Origin: Lachnospiraceae bacterium XPB1003
Lineage (GTDB): Bacteria; Bacillota; Clostridia; Lachnospirales; Lachnospiraceae
Length of the DNA: 64,000 nt
NCBI GenBank assembly: GCA_900102065.1
Contig: FMVK01000002.1
Span: 62,001-126,000, forward strand
Direction: 5' to 3'
The notes beneath the pieces are model-generated. The model worked only from the letters and a program-made list of their open reading frames with translations. It ran no database searches and had not been told where the DNA came from. A program made the position numbers and the translations under genes. Below, piece after piece: positions 8,403-14,677 of the stretch. Numbering within the stretch: position 1 is the first letter of the stretch; each line of letters starts with the position of its first letter.

Positions 8403-8665
8403 TAACTTAATTTATGTTTTGGTGGCGTTTTTATCGTTAGTATCATTGTTATGTATTGGGACTTTCTTATTTGCTTCGAGTGAGGGGAAAAGCGTTGAAA
8501 AGGTAATCTGTTCGGCAATTTTATTAATTTTCTTTTGTTTCTTTTGTGCTTTTTTGTAAAAACCAATATTGCAACTCTTTTATATTATGTTATCCTTATA
8601 TCGTTGTGAAATTTACAGCCGTTATTATTGACTGCAGATGACAGATGATTTTTGCTGTCTGAGGC
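8403..8665 (+). other. Gene-free AT-rich stretch with a possible promoter
   Basis: No open reading frame with a ribosome site is seen here. A possible promoter is TTGCAA (8569-8574) with TATCCT (8591-8596), spacer 16. A small hairpin GACAG...CTGTC (about 8640-8660) lies before the next gene's ribosome site. Confidence 0.4.
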
Positions 8666-8695
8666 TTGGAGAATGATTCAAGAAAGGACTTCATT

Positions 8696-8941
8696 ATGAT
8701 CACAAAGACGATCAAAATTCAGAAAGACATGGACATGGATGTCATACCTTATCTGGTTCAATCAGCTTGCCATTATGACTGCACGCTTCACATCAGTGAA
8801 GGGAACAAGGATATTAACATGAAGAGTATCATGGGAATGACGGTTCTCACACTCAGAAAAGGAACATGTTTTGAACTCAAGGCGGACGGCTCCGATGAGA
8901 CAAGAGCGGTTAACGAGATCGCCGGTTGTTTTGAACAGTGA
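8696..8941 (+). CDS. HPr-family protein lacking the phosphocarrier histidine
   Basis: 81 residues. The ATG at 8696 has AAAGGA 7 nt upstream; an in-frame TTG 30 nt earlier has no ribosome site. The HPr core NMKSIMGMTVLTLRKG matches the Ser-46 region of HPr (residues about 43-58), the serine that HPr kinase modifies. At the place where HPr has GLHARPA with the active-site His15 the protein reads DMDVIPYLVQSA. It can therefore not take phosphate from Enzyme I in the normal way. This resembles Crh of Bacillus, which keeps Ser46 but lost His15 and works in carbon catabolite repression; whether this protein acts alike is inference. It has its own terminator and stands alone. Confidence 0.75.
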   Translation: MITKTIKIQKDMDMDVIPYLVQSACHYDCTLHISEGNKDINMKSIMGMTVLTLRKGTCFELKADGSDETRAVNEIAGCFEQ

Positions 8942-8963
8942 TCTGATATGAATTGAAATTCAG

Positions 8964-8992
8964 GCACCCTGCTTTTGGCAGGGTGCTTTTTT
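8964..8992 (+). terminator. Terminator after the HPr-like gene
   Basis: Nine-bp perfect stem GCACCCTGC/GCAGGGTGC with loop TTTTG and a T-rich tail. Confidence 0.92.
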
Positions 8993-9087
8993 ATTTTTTC
9001 GGAAAGCGCTTTTTTATAGAAAGTAATAAAATATTTCGAAATTGTTACGTAGGAAAAATTACTAAAAAGCGTGATTAAGCGGTGGAC

Positions 9088-9116
9088 TTGACATTTTGGT
9101 TTACAAAAAATATAAT
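9088..9116 (+). promoter_or_regulatory. Consensus promoter of the SH3-3D gene
   Basis: TTGACA (9088-9093), exactly 17 nt, TATAAT (9111-9116). A fully consensus sigma-A promoter; the transcript would begin near 9123, inside the palindrome at 9119-9143, giving a leader of about 65 nt. Confidence 0.88.
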
Positions 9117-9118
9117 TG

Positions 9119-9143
9119 TTAACACTTGTTAAGAAAGTGTTAA
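9119..9143 (+). promoter_or_regulatory. Palindrome at the transcription start, possible operator
   Basis: TTAACACTT and AAGTGTTAA form a perfect 9-bp inverted repeat with a 7-nt spacer, overlapping the expected start of transcription. A consensus promoter with such a site suggests repression, but no regulator is known. Confidence 0.4.
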
Positions 9144-9187
9144 GTTAGATTTCAAAAAGTTAAAAAATAATTAAGAGGTTTACAGTA

Positions 9188-10267
9188 ATGAGAGCAATTG
9201 GAATAAAGCACAATACGGTCGCTATGTTAGCAGTGCTTTTTCTGTGCAGTGTTTGTGCTACGGTTCTTTTTCCCTCAAGTGCAAAGGCTGCTTCTCTGTA
9301 CAACAGCGGAAGCTATTATGAAGTCCTCGCTACATCCTGCCTGAGAGAAGCTCCTTCAAGGGATTCGAGACAGATAGGATCTGTTAAGCGTGGCGAAAGT
9401 GTTTTGATGATCCGCGATGAGGGAAATGATTTCTGTTATGTTTCGCATAACGGAGAAGAAGGTTATATCTACAGCGGATGTGTGGATACTGTTGCTGTTG
9501 CTGCAGTGGCATCTGCTTTGACAGACAATGTGAACGAGAAGCGATCCGGTGGAAAAAGCGTTATGGCTATGACTATGGTACTTAAGAGCGGATCGGGGAA
9601 AAAAGATCCGGATAAGAAACTTGCTGATAAGAATGGGAGTTCGAGTGAAACGGTTCTTCGTACGGTTACCGCATTTTCCGCTGCGGCGATGAATCCTGAT
9701 CATGGTGCTGAGAAGGCACCTGAAGAAAAGAAGGAAGCTTCGGTTGGCGCGTTGTACTGCACACTTACTGATGTAAATATGAGAGACGGAGCCGGCAAGT
9801 CCTACGGATGGGTCACGGCGATCCCCGAAGGTTCTGCGGTTGAAGTTGTTGGAAATATCAAAGATGAGTATTGTCTTGTAAAATATAATGGCTATGAAGG
9901 TTATGTGATGTCGGCCTGCCTCTTTAGCAGGGTAGAAGATATCACCAAGGCCGGCGGCAGAGCGCTTGCTTTTACTTGTACAGGATATTGCCCTTGTGAG
10001 AAGTGCTGTGGTAAGTTCTCTTCGGAAGTCACAGGTGTAGAGCAGCACACTGCTACGGGAACTATTCCGACAGCAGGCAGGACCGTCGCGGTAGATCCGA
10101 ATGTGATACCTTACGGTACAAAGATAGATATAGAAGGACTGGGTTCTTTTGTGGCTGAAGACTGCGGAGGAATGGTAGAGGGAAATCATATCGATATTTA
10201 TTTTGATACCCATGAGGAAGCGGTTGCTTTCGGAAGACAGACAAGGTATGTTGTATTCCCTGAATGA
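9188..10267 (+). CDS. Secreted SH3-SH3-3D domain cell-wall protein
   Basis: 359 residues. Signal peptide 1-35 (hydrophobic VAMLAVLFLCSV, cleavage near AKA-A). Two bacterial SH3-type domains, about 44-100 and 187-246, each ending in the G-E/Y-GY pattern that binds wall peptides. A Lys/Ser-rich linker separates them. The C-terminal 3D domain (about 259-358) shows its conserved Asp set: D303 in AVDPNVIPYG, D325 in AEDCGG, and D336 and D340 in HIDIYFDTHEEA; a Cys-rich CPCEKCCG (268-275) precedes it. 3D domains share the double-psi fold of MltA and resuscitation factors, so a peptidoglycan-cleaving lytic transglycosylase role is likely. AAGAGG lies before the start. Monocistronic, with terminator. 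Confidence 0.85.
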   Translation: MRAIGIKHNTVAMLAVLFLCSVCATVLFPSSAKAASLYNSGSYYEVLATSCLREAPSRDSRQIGSVKRGESVLMIRDEGNDFCYVSHNGEEGYIYSGCVDTVAVAAVASALTDNVNEKRSGGKSVMAMTMVLKSGSGKKDPDKKLADKNGSSSETVLRTVTAFSAAAMNPDHGAEKAPEEKKEASVGALYCTLTDVNMRDGAGKSYGWVTAIPEGSAVEVVGNIKDEYCLVKYNGYEGYVMSACLFSRVEDITKAGGRALAFTCTGYCPCEKCCGKFSSEVTGVEQHTATGTIPTAGRTVAVDPNVIPYGTKIDIEGLGSFVAEDCGGMVEGNHIDIYFDTHEEAVAFGRQTRYVVFPE

Positions 10268-10297
10268 ACTTAAAGAAAACCGACAGAAAACAAGTAT

Positions 10298-10324
10298 AAA
10301 CCGCCTTTTTAAGGCGGTTTTTTG
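10298..10324 (+). terminator. Terminator after the SH3-3D gene
   Basis: AAACCGCCTT and AAGGCGGTTT pair around TTT, then TTTT. Confidence 0.92.
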
Positions 10325-10429
10325 TATCCTGAGTTATCTAAAATCTCTTTACTAATTTGTATATCTATACTATAATGTTTGACAGATAAGTCCTTATTTT
10401 AATGCAATTTTTACATGGGGGTATGTGTA

Positions 10430-12748
10430 ATGGCTAGAGTTTGCGCAAACTGCGGACACAGACTTGGAAGGAAAGACAAATTCTGCGGCGAATGCGGATC
10501 CTCAGATATCACGGAAACAGCTTCGGTCTTTGGTTTCGAGATAGCTCCCAAGACCAAGAAGTGCATATATTGCGGCGAGACGCTTGAAGGCAAAGCCAAG
10601 TTCTGCTGGAAGTGCGGTAAGCCCACAGAGGGTGGCATTGATTTGTCCTTCCTTGACAGGAAGGGAAACGATTATGTTGCTCCTGAGAATATCGTTAGTT
10701 CGGATAATGTTGCACCCGGACCGCAGCAGCAGGCTACGCCTGCGCCTGCACCTGCAACGGCACCTCAGCAATCGGCACAGCCGCTTCCGGAACTTGATTT
10801 CTTAAAGTCCCCCGAGGATTTTTCATCTTCTCTTGGAGGGGATGCCGAGATTAATTTTAATTCCTCGGGAAGAGTCAGCTCAAACAGTTCATCCAAAAAA
10901 GAAGAAAATCAATATGTTCATCCTGCGGCTGCTGTATGGAGCCTTCCGCAGGATGGAACACCTCCGCAGAATCCTACGGGGGCACCCGTTCAGACTAATG
11001 TTACGGAAGCAGTACCTGCTCAGCCTGTTGTAACACCTGTTCAGGCTGCTCAGGCGTCTCCGGTGGCAGTTTCTCCTGTTTCGCAGCAGGTTCAGAATGT
11101 TCCCGGTCAGAACTTTGCCTCTGTGGCAGGTATGGCTCCGACTAACGGCCCCGCAGAAGAAGCAGCGCGCAAGGCGGAAGAGGAAAGAAAGATCGCAGAA
11201 CAAAAAGCAGCAGAACAAAGAGCTGCAGAAGAAGCAGCGCGCAAGGCGGAAGAAGAAAGAAAGGCTGCGGAACAAAAGGCTGCGGAGCAAAAGGCTGCAG
11301 AAGAAGCGGCGCGCAAAGCCGAGGAAGAACGAAAAGCTGCAGAAGAGGCGGCGCGCAAGGCGGAAGAAGAAAGAAAGCGTGCCGAGGAAGAAGCGGCGCG
11401 TAAAGCCGAAGAAGAAAGGAAACGTGCCGAGGAAGAAGCGGCTCGTAAGGCTGAAGAAGAAAGAAAGCGTGCCGAGGAAGAAGCGGCGCGTAAAGCCGAA
11501 GAAGAAAGAAAACGTGCCGAGGAAGAAGCGGCGCGTAAAGCCGAAGAAGAAAGGAAACGTGCCGAGGAAGAAGCGGCGCGTAAAGCTGAAGAAGAAAGGA
11601 AGCGCGCCGAAGAGGAAGCGGCTCGAAAGGCTGAAGAAGAGAGAAAAGCCGCAGAGGAAGCTGCGCGCTTAGCCGAAGAAGAGCGAAAGCGCGAAGAAGA
11701 GGCGAAAAAACTCGAAGAGATGAGAGCGGGTGCGGACAGGGATGCCGCAAAAGCCATCAAGTCCATGAAGTCAGGGGCCAATGTTGGCAAAGGTGCGTTG
11801 GAAGCAGTCCTTGATCGTTATCATGAATATGAGAATAAGTCCGGAGTAAAGATGTCCGAAGAGGCGGACAACGCTTACTTTATTGATGTTGAAGATCTGC
11901 TCGGAGTATTTTACTACGAGGAAAATGCGTTCAAGCTTGCTTTCCCGCTTCTTAAGGATGCGGCTATGCACGGGAAAGGCGAGTCCGGACTTTGCTACAG
12001 CGAGTATGTTTTGAGAAATCGTGTGGAACTTCCTGACGAGCCTGAACACCTTAAGATTATACTTGAGGCTGTCCTTGAGGACGAAGATGTTGTGAAGGAC
12101 GATGCGAAGAAGATACGTGCGCTGTTGGCGCTGGCTAAGGTTTATAAAGACGGTGTGACCGTTGAGAAGGATATGGCCAAGGCATTTGAGTGCTATAAAG
12201 AGAGTGCTGAACTCGGAAGCTCCAAGGGTGTTGCGATGGTTGGCCGTTGCTATCTCTACGGAGACGGCGTGAAGCGTGATCCTAAGGAGGCGTTTGCATG
12301 GAATCTCAAGGGAGCGGAAGCTGGGGAGGAGACCGGTATACGTAATATAGCTGTTGCATATGATTACGGAACCGGCGTAAAGCGCGATCCCAAAGCGGCT
12401 GTTGAATGGTACAAGAAACTTCTTGCTATGATAAGCAATGATCGTTTTGCAAAATATCGTATAGCTTATTGTCTCTCTAATCCGGACCGTATCGTCGGAT
12501 ACAAGCCGGATGACGATATGTACAGAGAAGCCTACGATTATGCTTCTCAGGCACTGGAAGAGGGCGAGAAGGATGCCGAGTATGTTATAGGCTATCTTAG
12601 AACGCTTCCCATTAACGGAGGCCCGAATTATACAGAAGCTTATTCTCATTTTGCAAAAGCTGCGAACAACGGCAACAGCAAGGCGAGAGAGTGGATGAGC
12701 AAATTCACAAAGCACGGCAACGGTACTTATTCGCTGAAGTCCGTTTAA
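10430..12748 (+). CDS. Zinc-ribbon / coiled-coil / Sel1-repeat protein
   Basis: 772 residues from the ATG at 10430, which has GGGGG 8 nt upstream; the ATG at 10415 overlaps that ribosome site. Two zinc ribbons open the protein (C5, C8, C19, C22 and C45, C48, C59, C62). A Pro/Gln/Ala-rich segment follows to about residue 240, then a highly charged Ala/Glu/Lys/Arg coiled coil (about 240-435) that contains six near-identical 15-residue repeats. The C-terminal part holds helical Sel1-like repeats, clearest in GRCYLYGDGVKRDPKEAFAW and AYDYGTGVKRDPKAAVEWY. Sel1 repeats are protein-binding scaffolds. No signal peptide or membrane segment, so it is cytoplasmic. Function unknown; I infer a long scaffold. 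A likely -10 box TATAAT lies at 10371-10376. Confidence 0.75.
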   Translation: MARVCANCGHRLGRKDKFCGECGSSDITETASVFGFEIAPKTKKCIYCGETLEGKAKFCWKCGKPTEGGIDLSFLDRKGNDYVAPENIVSSDNVAPGPQQQATPAPAPATAPQQSAQPLPELDFLKSPEDFSSSLGGDAEINFNSSGRVSSNSSSKKEENQYVHPAAAVWSLPQDGTPPQNPTGAPVQTNVTEAVPAQPVVTPVQAAQASPVAVSPVSQQVQNVPGQNFASVAGMAPTNGPAEEAARKAEEERKIAEQKAAEQRAAEEAARKAEEERKAAEQKAAEQKAAEEAARKAEEERKAAEEAARKAEEERKRAEEEAARKAEEERKRAEEEAARKAEEERKRAEEEAARKAEEERKRAEEEAARKAEEERKRAEEEAARKAEEERKRAEEEAARKAEEERKAAEEAARLAEEERKREEEAKKLEEMRAGADRDAAKAIKSMKSGANVGKGALEAVLDRYHEYENKSGVKMSEEADNAYFIDVEDLLGVFYYEENAFKLAFPLLKDAAMHGKGESGLCYSEYVLRNRVELPDEPEHLKIILEAVLEDEDVVKDDAKKIRALLALAKVYKDGVTVEKDMAKAFECYKESAELGSSKGVAMVGRCYLYGDGVKRDPKEAFAWNLKGAEAGEETGIRNIAVAYDYGTGVKRDPKAAVEWYKKLLAMISNDRFAKYRIAYCLSNPDRIVGYKPDDDMYREAYDYASQALEEGEKDAEYVIGYLRTLPINGGPNYTEAYSHFAKAANNGNSKAREWMSKFTKHGNGTYSLKSV
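11348..11617 (+). repeat. Six tandem 45-bp repeats in the coiled-coil coding region
   Basis: Units start at 11348, 11393, 11438, 11483, 11528 and 11573; each encodes AARKAEEERKRAEEE. Copies differ only at a few third positions. More diverged partial copies flank them (from about 11150 to 11700). The near-identity implies recent expansion by slippage or unequal exchange. Confidence 0.92.
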
Positions 12749-12760
12749 GAAAACAAAAAA

Positions 12761-12795
12761 TATAAAGAAAACTAAAAATATAAAGAAAACTAAAA
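12761..12795 (+). repeat. Two-copy 17-bp tandem duplication before the tRNA promoter
   Basis: TATAAAGAAAACTAAAA occurs at 12761-12777 and 12779-12795, period 18. The second copy runs into the left arm of the terminator. Confidence 0.85.
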
Positions 12796-12823
12796 GCAGG
12801 GGTTGACAGCCTCTGCTTTTTTT
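12792..12823 (+). terminator. Terminator of the zinc-ribbon gene, carrying the tRNA -35 box in its loop
   Basis: AAAAGCAGGGG (12792-12802) pairs with CCTCTGCTTTT (12810-12820) through 11 bp with one G-U pair. The loop is TTGACAG and a seven-T run (12817-12823) completes it. The loop hexamer is also the -35 box of the next promoter. Confidence 0.85.
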
Positions 12824-12831
12824 GGGATAAT
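12803..12831 (+). promoter_or_regulatory. Promoter of the tRNA-Arg/His/Gln cluster
   Basis: TTGACA (12803-12808), 17-nt spacer formed by the terminator's right arm and T run, GATAAT (12826-12831). The first tRNA begins 24 nt later. Confidence 0.85.
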
Positions 12832-12855
12832 AACTCTCGCGTCTGAAAGTAGCGT

Positions 12856-12929
<74 letters not shown>

Positions 12930-12978
12930 TTGACTGTGAGAACAGTCTGAATTGACAGCCTTCAACAGATGGCAAAAT

Positions 12979-13053
12979 GGTGGGTATGGCGTAGTTGGTT
13001 AACGCGCCAGATTGTGGTTCTGGAGACCGAGGGTTCGAGTCCCTCTACCCACC
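12979..13053 (+). tRNA. tRNA-His (GTG)
   Basis: Acceptor GTGGGTA with TACCCAC, plus the extra G at 12979 opposite the discriminator C at 13053, the G-1:C73 pair typical of histidine tRNAs. Anticodon loop TTGTGGT gives GTG. CCA is not encoded. Confidence 0.96.
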
Positions 13054-13057
13054 CTCC

Positions 13058-13129
13058 TGGGCTGTCGCCAAGCGGTAAGGCACAGGGTTTTGATCCCTGC
13101 ATTCGCTGGTTCGAATCCAGCCAGCCCAG
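13058..13129 (+). tRNA. tRNA-Gln (TTG)
   Basis: 72 nt. Acceptor TGGGCTG with CAGCCCA; anticodon loop TTTTGAT gives TTG, reading CAA/CAG. Discriminator G. Only 4 nt separate it from tRNA-His, so the three tRNAs are co-transcribed. Confidence 0.96.
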
Positions 13130-13144
13130 CTGCTTTTAATATAT

Positions 13145-13170
13145 ATCTCCCTGAAGGGGGATTTTTTTAT
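13145..13170 (+). terminator. Terminator of the tRNA cluster
   Basis: ATCTCCC pairs with GGGGGAT around TGAA (one T-G pair), followed by seven T. Confidence 0.88.
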
Positions 13171-13313
13171 GCTTATTTTCATATCGTGATATTCTCGTGT
13201 GATATGGAGCGGCGGGGCTTTGCGTTTGGAATCCTAATGCTGTATTATAGGTTTAGCGGCATAGAGGATAATGTTTTAAATTTACCTGAATTTTTTGAGG
13301 CTAATGAAATATT

Positions 13314-14387
13314 ATGGCATCGATGATGACAGATGATCGGATCAAAAAGATAATTAATACTGCGGCAGCGGCTTCGCTGGGATTGTTCCTGTGTGCCTGC
13401 GGCAACTCTGCTTCGAGCGCTATTGAAGAAGGAATGAATAAAGTGGCTCTTCAGGAATATGATGCGGCTATTGAGATTATGCTCCCTGCAACAGAAAACA
13501 AAGCTCTTAGGGAAGAAGCGGAACGCGGCATCGGACTGGCGTATATGGGACAGGCCGAGTACGGTAAGGCTATTTTACATTTTAACAGGGCTCTTGAGGC
13601 TGCAGGAACCGCTGACGGAAGCCTTGAGTGCGATATCAATTATTATCTTGCCGTTTCGTATGCGAAGCTTGGCGAGACAGATAAGGCTATTGAGCGCCTT
13701 GATGCTGTCATAGCGGTCAATCCGGGAGATGAGGCTGCTATGCTTGAACGCGGAAAGCTCAGGTTATCTATAGGTGAGACTGAGGGGGCCAACGAGGATT
13801 TTACGAAAGCAAGCAACGCGGGCAAACACAATGGTGGGATTTACATCGATATCTATGAGGATTACGCCAAGTTTGGAAAAGAATCCGAAGGGACTGAATT
13901 CCTGACGGCTGCGCAGGCTCTGGATAAGTCAAAACTAAATGATTATGACAATGGCAGGATATGTTATTATTCGGGACAGGTTGAGGAAGCGGCCAATTAT
14001 TTTGAACATGCAAGGAGCACCGGTAATTCGGATACAGATCTGATCAGGATGCTTGGACGCTGTTATCAGGATCTGGATAAGGGAGAGAATGCATCAGCTA
14101 TATATCAGGGATTCCTGGATGACCATGAGGATCCTTCGGTCTGCAATGAGATGGGGCTTTATTATGCTAAGCAGGGCGAATATGACAAGGCTGCGGAAGC
14201 GTTTGCCAGAGGTATATCCATTGCCGAGAACAATACATATATGCAGACTATGAAGCACAATGAGATAGTCTGCAGAGAATATATGGGGGATTATGAGACT
14301 GCTGCCGAACTTGCGGCATCATATCTTGAGATCTACGGCCCGGATGAGGCTATGGAGAAGGAATATGCGTTCCTAATTACTAGATAG
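13314..14387 (+). CDS. TPR-repeat lipoprotein
   Basis: 357 residues. A lipoprotein signal peptide ends in LFLCAC-G (Cys about residue 29), so it is probably lipid-anchored outside the membrane. The rest is a helical solenoid of tetratricopeptide repeats, for example ALREEAERGIGLAYMGQAEYGKA, YYLAVSYAKLGETDKAIERL, MGLYYAKQGEYDKAAEAF. These fold into a superhelix that binds partner proteins. The start is not firmly fixed: GAGG lies 13 nt before the ATG at 13314, rather far, and in-frame ATG codons follow at 13323 and 13326. Stands alone between the tRNA cluster and nrdD. Partner unknown. Confidence 0.75.
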   Translation: MASMMTDDRIKKIINTAAAASLGLFLCACGNSASSAIEEGMNKVALQEYDAAIEIMLPATENKALREEAERGIGLAYMGQAEYGKAILHFNRALEAAGTADGSLECDINYYLAVSYAKLGETDKAIERLDAVIAVNPGDEAAMLERGKLRLSIGETEGANEDFTKASNAGKHNGGIYIDIYEDYAKFGKESEGTEFLTAAQALDKSKLNDYDNGRICYYSGQVEEAANYFEHARSTGNSDTDLIRMLGRCYQDLDKGENASAIYQGFLDDHEDPSVCNEMGLYYAKQGEYDKAAEAFARGISIAENNTYMQTMKHNEIVCREYMGDYETAAELAASYLEIYGPDEAMEKEYAFLITR

Positions 14388-14433
14388 GACCTGCTAAAAT
14401 TGTGCATTTTCAACAACTGTTCTGTTTTATACA

Positions 14434-14481
14434 TCACAATATCTTGTGTACGGTCTTAAAGGTATACATTAGATATTGTGT
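14434..14481 (+). promoter_or_regulatory. Pair of NrdR boxes upstream of nrdD
   Basis: TCACAATATCTTGTGT (14434-14449) and ACATTAGATATTGTGT (14466-14481) match the NrdR consensus acaCWATATnTTGTgt and are 32 bp apart, three helical turns, as is usual for this repressor. The second box ends 7 bp before the -35 hexamer. NrdR binds dATP/ATP and shuts off ribonucleotide reductase genes when dNTPs are plentiful. Confidence 0.85.
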
Positions 14482-14488
14482 TTTTTTA

Positions 14489-14517
14489 TTGACATGCAAA
14501 ATACCCTTTGATAGAAT
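14489..14517 (+). promoter_or_regulatory. nrdD promoter
   Basis: TTGACA (14489-14494), 17-nt spacer, TAGAAT (14512-14517). Gives a leader of about 150 nt with a weak inverted repeat TCTGTT/AACAGA near 14554-14582 and no other gene. Confidence 0.85.
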
Positions 14518-14643
14518 ACAAATACACGGTCAAATTCAGCAGTTATGTAAACGTTCTGTTTACACAATCCGCAACGAACAGACAGTGAAATCAAGTTAAT
14601 AAGTTCGAGACATGGCATTTTTGTTGCCAAAAACAGGGGAAAT

Positions 14644-14659
14644 GAACTATATCTTGTGT
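14644..14659 (+). promoter_or_regulatory. Third NrdR-box-like site just before the nrdD ribosome site
   Basis: GAACTATATCTTGTGT matches 14 of 16 positions of the NrdR consensus. It lies inside the transcribed leader, 178 bp from the second upstream box (17 helical turns) and ends 18 nt before the start codon. Confidence 0.5.
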
Positions 14660-14677
14660 GAGAAAGGATGAGAGGGT

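Noticed and set aside
11107-11790. Long minus-strand frame rich in Ser/Ala opposite the coiled-coil repeats
   Set aside because: It is the mirror of the 45-bp repeats (GAA and GCG codons read backwards as Ser and Ala), has no ribosome site, and overlaps a well-supported gene.
13012-13326. Plus-strand frame across tRNA-His and tRNA-Gln
   Set aside because: It begins inside tRNA-His, has no ribosome site, and crosses the tRNA terminator.
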